From Modestobacter sp. VKM Ac-2985 (GTDB lineage Bacteria > Actinomycetota > Actinomycetes > Mycobacteriales > Geodermatophilaceae): a stretch of DNA of 64,000 nt. Of this stretch, positions 17,634-28,220 are shown one piece after another. A model generated the notes under the pieces. The model had not been told where the DNA came from, searched no databases, and saw nothing but the letters and a program-made list of their open reading frames with translations. Location of the stretch: the NCBI RefSeq assembly GCF_026967925.1, contig NZ_JAPVBI010000002.1, positions 620,001 to 684,000 on the forward strand. Reading direction: 5' to 3'. The first letter of the stretch is position 1; each line of letters opens with the position of its first letter. Both the position numbers and the translations under genes were made by a program.

Positions 17634-18668
17634 ATGCCCATCGCGACCCCCGAGGTCTACGCCGACATGATCACCCGGGCGAAGGAGGGCGGGTTCGCCT
17701 ACCCGGCGATCAACTGCACCTCGTCCGAGACGGTCAACGCCGCGCTGCGCGGCTTCGCCGACGCCGGCAGTGACGGGATCATCCAGTTCTCCACCGGGGG
17801 TGCGGAGTTCGGCTCGGGCACCCGGGTCAAGGACATGGTGACCGGTGCGGTGGCGCTGGCCGAGTTCGCCCACGTGGTCGCCGCGAAGTACCCGGTCAAC
17901 GTCGCGCTGCACACCGACCACTGCCCCAAGGACAAGCTGGACAGCTACGTACGCCCGCTGATCGCCGTCTCCCAGGAGCGGGTCGACGCCGGCCAGGAGC
18001 CGCTGTTCCAGTCGCACATGTGGGACGGCTCGGCCATCGAGCTGACCGAGAACCTGGAGATCGGCCAGGAGCTCATCGAGAAGTGCGCCGCGGCCAAGAT
18101 CGTGCTCGAGGTGGAGATCGGCGTCGTCGGCGGCGAGGAGGACGGCGTCGCCCACGAGATCAACGAGAAGCTCTACACCGCCGACGGTGACTTCGTCCGC
18201 ACGGCCGAGGCCCTCGGGCTCGGGGAGAAGGGCGTCTACCTGCTGGCGGCGACCTTCGGGAACGTGCACGGGGTCTACAAGCCGGGCAACGTGAAGCTCC
18301 GCCCCGACGTGCTCCAGCGCGGGCAGGCCGTCGTCGCGGAGCAGTTCGGCCTCGGCGAGGGCGCCAAGCCGTTCAACCTGGTGTTCCACGGCGGTTCGGG
18401 TTCTGCGCTCGAGGAGATCCGCGAGGCGCTGTCCTACGGCGTGGTGAAGATGAACGTCGACACCGACACCCAGTACGCGCTGACCCGGGCGATCGCCGGC
18501 CACATGTTCAGCAACTACGACGGCGTCCTCAAGGTCGACGGCGAGGTCGGGGTCAAGAAGACCTACGACCCGCGCACCTACATGAAGCTGGCCGAGGTGA
18601 GCATGGCCGACCGGATCGTGGAGGCCTGCGAGCACCTGCTCTCCGCCGGCCAGTCGCAGGCGGGCTGA
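17634..18668 (+). CDS. fbaA: class II fructose-bisphosphate aldolase
   Basis: The 344-residue zinc enzyme cleaves fructose-1,6-bisphosphate in glycolysis. Typical motifs are FAYPAINCTSSETVNAAL, the zinc-binding HTDHCPKDKL, EVEIGVVGGEEDG, NVHGVYKPGNVKL, and FNLVFHGGSGSALEEI for phosphate binding. It follows AGGAGAG by 6 bases. The next gene, DUF3151, starts 3 bases after its stop, a pairing conserved in actinobacteria. Confidence 0.95.
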   Translation: MPIATPEVYADMITRAKEGGFAYPAINCTSSETVNAALRGFADAGSDGIIQFSTGGAEFGSGTRVKDMVTGAVALAEFAHVVAAKYPVNVALHTDHCPKDKLDSYVRPLIAVSQERVDAGQEPLFQSHMWDGSAIELTENLEIGQELIEKCAAAKIVLEVEIGVVGGEEDGVAHEINEKLYTADGDFVRTAEALGLGEKGVYLLAATFGNVHGVYKPGNVKLRPDVLQRGQAVVAEQFGLGEGAKPFNLVFHGGSGSALEEIREALSYGVVKMNVDTDTQYALTRAIAGHMFSNYDGVLKVDGEVGVKKTYDPRTYMKLAEVSMADRIVEACEHLLSAGQSQAG

Positions 18669-18671
18669 GCC

Positions 18672-19079
18672 GTGACCCACGCACACCGCAACCTGCTCGG
18701 CGAGCCGGCACCCACCCTGCTGCCGGGGATCCCCGCGGCCGACGACGCGCTGGCCGCCGGCGCCGACCCGGCGGAGGTCGCCGCCGGGCACCCCACCTCC
18801 AGCGCCGCCTGGGCCGCCCTGGCCGAGACCGCGCTGGAGGCCGGTCGGACCATCGAGGCCTACGCCTACGCCCGCACCGGGTACCACCGCGGGCTGGACG
18901 CGCTGCGCCGCAACGGCTGGAAGGGCTACGGCCCCGTGCCGTGGTCGCACGAGCCGAACCGCGGGTTCCTGCGCTGCGTCACCGTGCTGGCCACGGCGGC
19001 CGGGCGGATCGGCGAGGTCGACGAGCAGGAGCGCTGCACCCAGCTGCTGCGCGACTGCGACCCCACGCTGGCCCCCTGA
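18672..19079 (+). CDS. DUF3151 family protein
   Basis: The 135-residue protein matches DUF3151, found next to fba or purA in many actinobacteria (Rv0360c type). Recognisable parts are NLLGEPAPTLLP, HPTSSAAWAALAE, EAYAYARTGYHRGLDALRRNGWKGYGPVPWSHE and GFLRC near the end. It is small, soluble and helix-rich. GTG 18672 is 3 bases after the fba stop, so the two are cotranscribed. Function unknown. Confidence 0.85.
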   Translation: MTHAHRNLLGEPAPTLLPGIPAADDALAAGADPAEVAAGHPTSSAAWAALAETALEAGRTIEAYAYARTGYHRGLDALRRNGWKGYGPVPWSHEPNRGFLRCVTVLATAAGRIGEVDEQERCTQLLRDCDPTLAP

Positions 19080-19096
19080 CGCAGCACCCTGCTGCC

Positions 19097-19162
19097 GACT
19101 GAGCAGTTCGGGTCGCTCCCCGCGGCGTGTCCGCGCGGGTCGGCGACCACGACTGCTCAGTC
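19097..19162. repeat. long palindromic element, GACTGAGCAGT family, copy 1
   Basis: Perfect 11-base ends (19097-19107 and 19152-19162, GACTGAGCAGT) enclose GGTCGC/GCGACC (19111-19116 and 19143-19148) and an inner CGCGG/CCGCG stem. The element lies 18 bases past the DUF3151 stop. A relative with the same ends and the same GGTCGC/GCGACC pair lies at 45616-45681. Confidence 0.8.
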
Positions 19163-19294
19163 AGCGCGGCCACAGGCAGGGCGCCCGGGGCGAGATACGG
19201 ATCATGATCGTCCTGATGCCGAGACCCGGCGGTCTCGTTAGCGTCAAGATCCAGTCGGCGCCACGGGGCGCCGCCTCGACAAGAGAGGCAGGCC

Positions 19295-19438
19295 ATGGCC
19301 ACCTTGCTCTGGATCCTCGCCGTCGTCCTGGTCGTCGCCGGGGTCGTCGCGATCGTCCGCAAGCAGATCATCTGGGGGATCGTGCTGATCGTCCTCGGGC
19401 TGCTGGTCGGCCCCGGAGGCGTCAGCGTCTTCACCTGA
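19295..19438 (+). CDS. GPGG-motif small membrane protein
   Basis: The 47-residue product has two short hydrophobic stretches (LLWILAVVLVVAGVVAIV and IIWGIVLIVLGLLV) joined by RKQ and ends in GPGGVSVFT. This matches the actinobacterial GPGG-motif small membrane proteins, whose role is unknown. AAGAGAGGCAGG just upstream gives a usable ribosome site, and a strong terminator follows 5 bases past the stop. Confidence 0.8.
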   Translation: MATLLWILAVVLVVAGVVAIVRKQIIWGIVLIVLGLLVGPGGVSVFT

Positions 19439-19442
19439 GCTG

Positions 19443-19482
19443 CCCCCGGTGGGGCCGAGAGGCATCTCGGCCCCACCGGGGG
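19443..19482. terminator. bidirectional hairpin terminator
   Basis: A perfect 18-bp stem (19443-19460 with 19465-19482) and GGCA loop lie exactly between two convergent stop codons at 19438 and 19485. Confidence 0.85.
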
Positions 19483-19484
19483 AG

Positions 19485-20510
19485 TCAGGGCACCAGGATC
19501 GCGCGGCCGCGGACCCGGCCGGCGTCGAGGTCGTCGATCGCCGACTGGAAATCCGTCAGCGCGTACTTCGCGGTGTGCAGCGTGACCTTCTGCTGCGCCG
19601 CCAGCGCCATCAGGTCGACCAGGTCGTCGTAGCTCCCGACCAGGTTGCCCAGCACGTTGATCTCCGCCGACACCAGGTCGATCGTCGGCACGTCGACGTT
19701 CTCCCCGTACCCGACGACCAGGTAGTCCCCGGCCCGCCGGGTCATCGCCAGGCCCTCCTTGGTGGAGCCGCCCTCGCCGACGAAGTCGATGACCACCTCG
19801 GCGCCGTGCCCACCGGTGAGCTCGCGCACCTGCTCGACCTGGCTGCCGTCGGCGACGATCCCCCGGTCGGCGCCGATCGACTCGGCCAGCTTCACCGCCT
19901 CGGGGTTGCGGTCGACCACGATCAGCTCGGCCGGCGAGAGCGCCTTGAGCACCTGGATGCCGATGTGCCCGAGCCCGCCGGCGCCGATCATGACGCACCG
20001 GAATCCCGGCCGCAGCCGGCGGGCCGCCTTGGCCACCGCGTGGTAGGCGGTGAGCCCGGCGTCCGCCAGGGCCGCGACGTCCGCGGGCTCCAGCGAGTCG
20101 TCGATCCGCACCACGCTGCGGGCCGTGGTCTTCAGGTACTCGGCGTACCCGCCGTCGCTGTCGATGCCGGGGAACTGCGAGTTCTCGCAGTGCACGTCGT
20201 CCCCGGACCGGCAGGCGCGGCACAGCCCGCAGGTCACCAGCGGGTGCAGGATCACCTTGTCGCCCTCGGCGACGTGGCTGACGGCGCTGCCCACGGCCGC
20301 CACCCAGCCGGCGTTCTCGTGCCCGATCGTGTACGGCAGCGTGACCTGGGACTTCTCCGCCCACTGCCCTTCCAGGATGTGCAGGTCGGTGCGGCAGACC
20401 CCGGCGCCGCCGATCTTCACTATGACGTCGTGCGGGCCGGTGACCTCCGGCTGCGGGACGTCGTCCAGCCGGAGCGGCTCTTGGTACCCGGTGACGCGGA
20501 CGGCTCTCAT
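19485..20510 (-). CDS. zinc-dependent alcohol dehydrogenase
   Basis: The 341-residue medium-chain dehydrogenase oxidises an alcohol with NAD(P). Catalytic zinc ligands are in GVCRTDLHILEGQ and GHENAGWV; structural zinc cysteines are in CGLCRACRSGDDVHC; the nucleotide fold is IGAGGLGHIGIQVLKAL. Its start overlaps the MIP18-domain gene (ATGA), so it is the last gene of a three-gene operon. The same order (amidohydrolase, MIP18 protein, alcohol dehydrogenase) follows propane monooxygenase genes in Rhodococcus and relatives, where the dehydrogenase handles the alcohol product; 2-propanol or another secondary alcohol is a reasonable guess. Confidence 0.85.
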   Translation of the reverse strand: MRAVRVTGYQEPLRLDDVPQPEVTGPHDVIVKIGGAGVCRTDLHILEGQWAEKSQVTLPYTIGHENAGWVAAVGSAVSHVAEGDKVILHPLVTCGLCRACRSGDDVHCENSQFPGIDSDGGYAEYLKTTARSVVRIDDSLEPADVAALADAGLTAYHAVAKAARRLRPGFRCVMIGAGGLGHIGIQVLKALSPAELIVVDRNPEAVKLAESIGADRGIVADGSQVEQVRELTGGHGAEVVIDFVGEGGSTKEGLAMTRRAGDYLVVGYGENVDVPTIDLVSAEINVLGNLVGSYDDLVDLMALAAQQKVTLHTAKYALTDFQSAIDDLDAGRVRGRAILVP

Positions 20511-21274
20511 GACAGGACCTCCAGGGGGAGCAGGGAACGGGAGTCGGCGTCCGGCCGGGGCGACTGGTCGGCCTCGGCGCCGGGGTAGCGGGTGGCCAGC
20601 AGGCCGCGGCAGAAGTGCGCGTTGCCGTCGACGGAGATGCGCACCGACCGCGCCCGCCGCAGGAACAGGGCGGCGTCGGCCGGGGACGGGCGGGTGCCGT
20701 CGGCGGCGACCAGCACCGCGGCGCCCGGGTCGGTCGGCAGGCCGAGGGTGGCCCGCCGGCGCCGCAGCGCACCGGTGGTCGGCTCGTCCGGGGGGAGGTC
20801 GCCGAGGGTGGTGTGCAGCAGGTCCGCCTCGGTGCGCGAGCGGTCGGCGCGCAGCAGGGCGGTCAGCGCCCGCTCCATCGCCGCGGTGTGCGCCTTGCGG
20901 TGGAAGGTGGCCCGCAGCTCGTCGAGCGACTCCTCCGCCTCGTGCCCGAACGTGCCCCGGTACCCGGCCCCCGCGGCCAGGCCGCGGTTGATCAGGTCGG
21001 AGTCGTGGTGGTCGTCGAGCTCCACCACCACCCGGCCGACCCTGGGGACGGCGGAGACCGCGTCGTGGGCGTCGGCGCACATCAGCCAGGCGAAGTTCGG
21101 GGCGCAGAACGACGTCGGAAGCCGCAGGTGCACCTCGACGTCCGCGCCCCGGACGGCCACCGACCGGACGAAGCCGAGGTCGGTGACCGGCTCGTCGAGC
21201 TCCGGGTCGACGACGCTGCCCAGCGCAGCACGGACCTGCGCCTCCGTCACCACCGCCGTCAGGGTCGCCGTCAT
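20507..21274 (-). CDS. MIP18/DUF59-domain iron-sulfur assembly-like protein with C-terminal extension
   Basis: The 255-residue protein starts with a MIP18 (DUF59) domain at residues 8-90: VRAALGSVVDPELDEPVTDLGFV and the cysteine-containing LPTSFCAPNFAWLMCADA. MIP18 domains help deliver iron-sulfur clusters or mature metal centres. The remaining 160 residues are helix-rich and charged, and I recognise no family in them. It overlaps the amidohydrolase by one base (TGATG) and the dehydrogenase by ATGA, so the three proteins are made together. In propane monooxygenase clusters such a protein is thought to help mature the di-iron hydroxylase; no hydroxylase is visible here. Confidence 0.75.
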   Translation of the reverse strand: MTATLTAVVTEAQVRAALGSVVDPELDEPVTDLGFVRSVAVRGADVEVHLRLPTSFCAPNFAWLMCADAHDAVSAVPRVGRVVVELDDHHDSDLINRGLAAGAGYRGTFGHEAEESLDELRATFHRKAHTAAMERALTALLRADRSRTEADLLHTTLGDLPPDEPTTGALRRRRATLGLPTDPGAAVLVAADGTRPSPADAALFLRRARSVRISVDGNAHFCRGLLATRYPGAEADQSPRPDADSRSLLPLEVLS

Positions 21275-22317
21275 CAGGACATCGCCAGGTCGGCGGCGTC
21301 CGGCTGGCGGGGCCCGGTGGCCGGCTCGTCGGCGTCGGGCAGCCGCAGGTGCTCGGGCACCGGGATGTCGTAGAGCTTCGCGGCGTTGAGCCCGAGCACC
21401 TTCTTCTTCACGTCGGTGGTCAGCGGCGCGTACTCGGCCAGGTCCTCCGGGATCTGGAAGTCCACGAACCGCTCGACCAGCCAGGTCGGGGTCCAGAGCG
21501 CGTAGTCGCTGGAGAACAGGATCCGGTCCTCGCCGAGCCAGTAGACGAGCTCGCCCATGATCTGGGCGAAGTACCGCGGCCGGGTGTGGATGAACGGGAT
21601 CGCCACCGCCAGACCCGCGTGCACGTTGGGCTCCTGGGTGGCGATCCAGCAGAAGTCCTCCAGCCGGGGCAGCCCGCAGTGCTCGACGATGAAGTTGAGG
21701 TCGGTGAAGTCGGTGGCCACGTGGTCGACGTCGGCGACGTCGAAGGCATCCCGGTCCAGCGGTCGGATCGTCGGGCCCTTGTGGATGTGGATGTTCCGGA
21801 TCCCGAGCTCGCGGCAGACCTCCAGGTAGCGGTAGGCCATCGGGTCGGTGAGCTTCCAGCCGCGGGACTCCCCGTGCCAGTCGGCCGTGTAGAGCTTCAC
21901 GCCCGTGAGCCCGAAGCGTTCGGCGTCCGCACGCAGCTGGTCCAGGCCGTTCTCCCCGTCCCGCGGGTCCCACCAGTGGTTGTAGGTGAGCTGGTCCGGG
22001 TGGGCCTGGGTGAGGGCGAACGCCTCCTCGGTCTGACCGAACCCCCGGTGGTAGAACTCGCCGAGCCGGGCCGGCTGGAAGATCGCGTGGTCGACGATGC
22101 CGTTGCCGAAGACGTCGCGCATCAGCCGCTCGCCGCCCTGGTAGAGGTACTCCTCGTACGGCCAGACCTCGGACTCGGGGCTGAGGTTGCGGTGGTAGTC
22201 GTAGAAGCAGTCGATGAACTGCTTGCCGTGCACGTTCCGCTGGTTCTCCGGTCGCGCGTCCCACAGCGCGATGTGCGCGTCCACCACGAAGTAGTCGACG
22301 CCGTCCTTGCTGTACAT
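21274..22317 (-). CDS. amidohydrolase-superfamily (TIM-barrel metal-dependent) protein
   Basis: The 347-residue protein has the layout of amidohydrolase_2 proteins: FVVDAHIALWDARPEN at the N-terminus in place of the usual HxH, FGLTGVKLYTADWHG, IRNIHIHKGPTI, NFIVEHCGLPRLED and RILFSSDYALWTP. The replacement of the first HxH by HIA and retention of later histidines and the aspartate match the protein found beside prm (propane monooxygenase) genes, where it is needed for activity but its reaction is not settled. It is the first gene of the overlapping operon; GGAGGA stands before ATG 22317, and a palindromic operator lies upstream. Confidence 0.8.
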   Translation of the reverse strand: MYSKDGVDYFVVDAHIALWDARPENQRNVHGKQFIDCFYDYHRNLSPESEVWPYEEYLYQGGERLMRDVFGNGIVDHAIFQPARLGEFYHRGFGQTEEAFALTQAHPDQLTYNHWWDPRDGENGLDQLRADAERFGLTGVKLYTADWHGESRGWKLTDPMAYRYLEVCRELGIRNIHIHKGPTIRPLDRDAFDVADVDHVATDFTDLNFIVEHCGLPRLEDFCWIATQEPNVHAGLAVAIPFIHTRPRYFAQIMGELVYWLGEDRILFSSDYALWTPTWLVERFVDFQIPEDLAEYAPLTTDVKKKVLGLNAAKLYDIPVPEHLRLPDADEPATGPRQPDAADLAMS

Positions 22318-22413
22318 GGGTCCTCCTCGACTCCCTCCCGCCCGCGTCGTTGCGGGCCGGAGCACCTCGGGATCGACGGTAGGTGTGGCATGGACCACAA
22401 TGAGGGGGTCTGC

Positions 22414-22430
22414 TGTCTCACTTTGAGACA
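22414..22430. promoter_or_regulatory. operator TGTCTCA-N3-TGAGACA between divergent genes
   Basis: Perfect 7-base arms with a 3-base spacer lie midway between the amidohydrolase operon (starts 22317) and the divergent activator (starts 22516). It is the likely binding site of that activator, by position and symmetry. Confidence 0.6.
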
Positions 22431-22515
22431 CCTGGGGCCCGGGTCCGCCGCCGGCCGCAGCCGCGCCCCGTCGACACCCGCAGCTCCGCTCGCCAGCGTC
22501 CCGAGGAGGGCCGCC

Positions 22516-23988
22516 GTGTCACCTCCACCTCCGGACCGGCTGCGGCCGGCCGGTGCAGCGGGGCTCGACCGGCCGAGCAGCGCTGCGCGGGTCCGTGCCT
22601 CCTGGCAGCGCAGCGAGCGCTACGGGGTCACCCCGGAGGAGGTGGTGCCGGTCTACGTCGACGGGGTGCCGACCGACTCGCTGTTCTACGAGTGCGGTGC
22701 GGAGGTGGTCCGTGGGCTGCACGGCACCCTGGCCGGTGAACCGGTCGGTTTCATGCTGACCGACCCGCAGGGGCTCGTCCTGGCCCGCTGGTGCGACGAC
22801 GAGACGATCAACCGCTCGCTGGACCGCGTGCACCTGGCGCCGGGCTTCTACTTCGGCGAGCAGACCGCGGGCACCAACGGGCTCGGCCTCGCTCTCGCCG
22901 ACCGGGTGCCGACCCTGGTCCACGGTCCGGAGCACTACGTCGCGCCGCTGCGCCGCTACACCTGCGCCGCCGTGCCGGTCCTGGACCCGCGCACCGGTGG
23001 GCTGGTGGGCAGCATCAACCTCACCACCTGGTCCGACGCCTCCTCGGAGCTGTTGCTGGCGCTGGCCCAGGCCGCCGCGGGGAACACCGCGGCGCTGATG
23101 CAGGTGCGGGCCGGTGGCCAGCTGCTCCGTGCGGCGCCGCGCGGGGAGGTGTTCCACGTGCTGACCGGCCGGCTCGTCGACGGCGCAGCCGACGACCCGT
23201 GCGTGTCCCCGGCCTGGCAGGCGGCCGTGGGGGCGGTGCGCGACACGGTCACCGGCGGCCGGCTCGTCGCCGTGGTCGGCGAGCCGGGTGCCGGGCGGAC
23301 GACGGCGACCTCGCTGGCCCGCCGCGCCACCGGCCTGCGGGAACGGGTGCTGGTCGCCCGGCCACCCGAGCCGGCCGAGGTCGGCGAGTGGCTCACCCTG
23401 TGGACGCCGGAGCTGCACGCGCCGGACACCTGCGTCGTGGTCGCCGAGGCCGACACCCTCCCGGTCTGGGCGGCCGAGCAACTGGCCGCGGAGGTCGCCG
23501 CCGTCCCGACGACCACGGGCGCGCCGGGGCCCCTGGTGCTCACCGGCTCCTCCTTCACCGCCCTCCCCGGCCCGCTGGCCGCACTGGTGGAGGCGGTCGT
23601 CGAGGTGCCCGCCCTGCGTGACCGGCCCGCCGACGTCGAGCCGCTGGCCCGGGCCTTCGCCCGGCAGCTCCGGCACCGCGACGTCGAGTTCACCGCGCGT
23701 GCGCTGCGGGCACTGGCCGCGCACGGCTGGCCGGGCAACGTGCGGGAGCTGCGGGCGGCGGTGCGTGCGGCCGCCGCCCGGACCGACCTCGTCGACGTCG
23801 CGCACCTGCCGCCCGGGGTGCTGTCCGACGGCAGCCGGACGCTCGGCCGACTGGAGCAGCTGGAGCGGGACGAGATCGTGCGCTGCCTGAGCCGCCCCGG
23901 GACGACGGTGGTGCACGCCGCCGCCGAACTGGGCCTGTCCCGGGCCACCCTCTACCGCAAGATCGCCCAGTACCGGATCACCGTGTAG
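22516..23988 (+). CDS. AcoR/MimR-like GAF-AAA-Fis transcriptional activator
   Basis: The 490-residue regulator has a GAF-type sensor region (about 70-190, GEQTAGTNGLGLALADRVPTLVHGPEHY), a degenerate AAA domain with a Walker A-like GEPGAGRTT near 255, and a C-terminal Fis helix-turn-helix (VVHAAAELGLSRATLYRKIAQY). The sigma-54 contact loop GAFTGA is missing, as in actinobacterial AcoR/MimR proteins that work without sigma-54. MimR-type proteins switch on alkane/propane monooxygenase genes, which fits the divergent amidohydrolase operon. GTG 22516 follows GAGGAGG by 6 bases. Confidence 0.82.
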   Translation: MSPPPPDRLRPAGAAGLDRPSSAARVRASWQRSERYGVTPEEVVPVYVDGVPTDSLFYECGAEVVRGLHGTLAGEPVGFMLTDPQGLVLARWCDDETINRSLDRVHLAPGFYFGEQTAGTNGLGLALADRVPTLVHGPEHYVAPLRRYTCAAVPVLDPRTGGLVGSINLTTWSDASSELLLALAQAAAGNTAALMQVRAGGQLLRAAPRGEVFHVLTGRLVDGAADDPCVSPAWQAAVGAVRDTVTGGRLVAVVGEPGAGRTTATSLARRATGLRERVLVARPPEPAEVGEWLTLWTPELHAPDTCVVVAEADTLPVWAAEQLAAEVAAVPTTTGAPGPLVLTGSSFTALPGPLAALVEAVVEVPALRDRPADVEPLARAFARQLRHRDVEFTARALRALAAHGWPGNVRELRAAVRAAAARTDLVDVAHLPPGVLSDGSRTLGRLEQLERDEIVRCLSRPGTTVVHAAAELGLSRATLYRKIAQYRITV

Positions 23989-24003
23989 CCCGCGACCGCC
24001 CGC

Positions 24004-24825
24004 TCAGCGGTCGTGCTCGGCGGCCCGCAGCGAGTCGCTGAGCCGGGAGAGCTCGTCCCCGCCGGCGACCAGCCGGGTGAGGTCGTGCACGTCGACGTCC
24101 TCCCGGGTCAGGTCACCGGCCACCCGCCCCCCGCCGAGCAGCAGGAAGCGGTCGCCGACCAGGTGGGCGTGCTGCGGGCTGTGGGTCACGAACAGCACGG
24201 CGAGCCCGGCGTCGCGGGCGGCCACCACCGACTGCAGCACCAGCGCCCGCTGGGCCACCGTCATCGGCGCGGTCGGCTCGTCGATGACCAGGGCGCGGGC
24301 GCCGAAGTGCAGGGCGCGGGCGATGGCCAGGCTCTGTCGCTCACCGGCCTGCAGCGCGCTCGCGGCCTGGCCGGGGTCGAGCCCCGGGACGCCCACCCGG
24401 GCCATCGCCCGGGTGGTGACCTCCTCGGCCCGTCCGACGTCCAGCCGCCGGAACGGCCACAGCCCGCGGGTCGGTTCGGCGCCGAGGAAGAAGTTCCGCC
24501 AGACCGACATCAGCGGTGCGATGGCCAGGTCCTGCCAGACCGTGGCGATCCCGCAGGCGCGGGCTCGCCGCGGGGACCGGAAGCGCTCCGGCCGGCCGTC
24601 GACCAGCAGCTCGCCCTCGGCCGGCTGTTGCAGGCCGGAGAGGACGGCGACCAGCGTCGACTTGCCCGAGCCGTTCTCCCCGAGCACGCAGACCACCTCA
24701 CCCGCCCGCAGGGCCAGCGACACCCGGGACAGCGCCGGCACGCTGCCGAAGCGCACCGTCACGCCCCGCAGCTCCAGCACCGGTGCGGGGGAGCCGTGCG
24801 GGGAGAGGTCGGCGGCCGTGCTCAC
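24004..24825 (-). CDS. ABC transporter ATP-binding protein (sugar type), no cognate binding protein nearby
   Basis: The 273-residue single-domain ATPase has Walker A GENGSGKST, the Q-loop in TVWQDLAIAPLMSVWRNFFLG, a signature changed from LSGGE to LQAGERQSLAIARA, Walker B ALVIDEPTA and the H-loop in FVTHSPQH. It is a close paralogue of the ATPase at 55932 (shared MSVWRNFFLG-like and VGDRFLLL segments). Its GTG start overlaps the permease stop (GTGA). The weakened signature and the lack of a substrate-binding gene suggest lower or altered function. Confidence 0.85.
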   Translation of the reverse strand: MSTAADLSPHGSPAPVLELRGVTVRFGSVPALSRVSLALRAGEVVCVLGENGSGKSTLVAVLSGLQQPAEGELLVDGRPERFRSPRRARACGIATVWQDLAIAPLMSVWRNFFLGAEPTRGLWPFRRLDVGRAEEVTTRAMARVGVPGLDPGQAASALQAGERQSLAIARALHFGARALVIDEPTAPMTVAQRALVLQSVVAARDAGLAVLFVTHSPQHAHLVGDRFLLLGGGRVAGDLTREDVDVHDLTRLVAGGDELSRLSDSLRAAEHDR

Positions 24826-25922
24826 GAGCGGGGCACCGTGCGCAGCCGGCGGCGGACCACGCCGTTGACCAGCAGCGCGACCAGCAGCAACAGGCCGAGG
24901 AAGGCCTGGAACCAGCGCGGGTCCCAGTCGGCCAGCGAGAGGCCCTCCCGGGCCACGGCGTAGAGCAGCGCCCCCAGCGCCGCGCCCACGGTCGAGCCGT
25001 ACCCGCCGGTGAGCAGGCAGCCGCCGATCACCGCCACCACGATGAACTCGATCTCGGTGCCCAGCGCCGGGTCCACCTGCACGCCACCGAGCCGGACCAG
25101 CGCCAGCGTGCCGATCAGCCAGCCGGCGGCGGCAGTGCCCAGGAACAGCAGCACCGTGGTGCGCGCCACCGGGACGCCGAGCTCCTGGGCCGCCCGGCTG
25201 GCGCCGCCGCTGGCGAAGACGGCGTTGCCGAAGCGGGTGCGCCACAGCAGCCAGGTGGTCAGCAGGGTGGCCAGCACCCACCACAGCAGCGAGATGCGGA
25301 ACCGTCCGTCACCCAGCTGCGCGGTGGCCCCGAACACCGCCAGCGCCGACTCCCAGCCCGGTGACCCCGCGAGGCCGGTGACCCGCGAGGAGCCCGCGAT
25401 CGCGGCGGCCCCGGCGAGCGAGGCGCCCTGCAGCACGAGGAAGGTCGCCAGGGTCACCAGGAAGCTGGGCAGCCCCGTGGTGACCACCAGCAGCCCGTTG
25501 GCCGCCCCGACCAGCAGGGCGGCGAGCAGGGACACCAGCAGGGCCGGCCAGATGCCGAGACCCAGCTGGGTCACCAGGAGGGCGGTCACCAGGCTGCTGC
25601 CCACCGCGACGACCCCGATCGAGAGGTCGAACTGACCGGCGACCAGCAGCAGCGCGACCGCCACGCCCCCGATCCCCAGCGGGGCAGCGATGTCGAGCAC
25701 GGTGGCCAGGCCGCCGGAGCTGATCAGCTCCGGCGCCTGCAGCCCGAAGAAGACGGCGAGCACGAGCACCCCGAACAGCGCGCCGACGCCGGGGCGGGCG
25801 AGCAGCCGGTCCAGCACCCGGCGACCGGCCGAGCGGGGGACGGCGGGCGTCGCCGGGCCGAAGCCGGTCAGTCGCTCGCCGGTCGACGGCGGCGCGGCCG
25901 AGAAGGGGTGGAGGGGTGGCAC
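24822..25922 (-). CDS. ABC sugar-type permease (RbsC family), orphan system
   Basis: The 366-residue membrane protein belongs to the ribose/xylose-type permeases: multiple spans with LGIGGVAVALLLVAGQFDLSIGVVAVGSSLV, NGLLVVTTGLPSFLVTLATFLVLQGASL and [27 protein letters not shown]. It pairs with the ATPase by a GTGA overlap and is paralogous to the permease at 54874. GTG 25922 follows GAGGAGGT. No periplasmic-type binding protein is encoded next to it, so it may borrow one. Confidence 0.85.
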   Translation of the reverse strand: MPPLHPFSAAPPSTGERLTGFGPATPAVPRSAGRRVLDRLLARPGVGALFGVLVLAVFFGLQAPELISSGGLATVLDIAAPLGIGGVAVALLLVAGQFDLSIGVVAVGSSLVTALLVTQLGLGIWPALLVSLLAALLVGAANGLLVVTTGLPSFLVTLATFLVLQGASLAGAAAIAGSSRVTGLAGSPGWESALAVFGATAQLGDGRFRISLLWWVLATLLTTWLLWRTRFGNAVFASGGASRAAQELGVPVARTTVLLFLGTAAAGWLIGTLALVRLGGVQVDPALGTEIEFIVVAVIGGCLLTGGYGSTVGAALGALLYAVAREGLSLADWDPRWFQAFLGLLLLVALLVNGVVRRRLRTVPRS

Positions 25923-25995
25923 GGCGACGCGAGACCTCCTCGAGCGGGGCGGAGACCCCAGTGTCCACGATCTCCGGCGGCCGGACCGCCGCCCG

Positions 25996-27976
<1,981 letters not shown>

Positions 27977-28220
27977 GGTCCCCCGCCGTCGGGTTCCTCA
28001 GCCGGCGACCCGCTAGCCCAAACGGGTGACACGCCGACGACGCGCGGCTCGCCGGGATTGACCGGCGGGTGTGATTCGAGCAGTTGTGTCAGTGCGTGCG
28101 TGCATGCTTGGGTCGTTGCGAGGTCACAGGCCGCGAGCGGTTGAAGCCGCTGCAGCCGTTGGGGCGGCGAGCGCAGCTGGGACGACACGCGGATAGTGTT
28201 GGTCAAGACCGAAGGAGCCA

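Noticed and set aside
22516-23988. Sigma-54-dependent activator with -24/-12 promoters
   Set aside because: The GAFTGA loop and an intact ATPase motif are missing, and no GG-N10-GC promoter was seen; actinobacterial MimR types work without sigma-54.
27977-28220. tRNA or attachment site after purA
   Set aside because: No cloverleaf or T-loop sequence was found; only weak GC-rich stems are visible.
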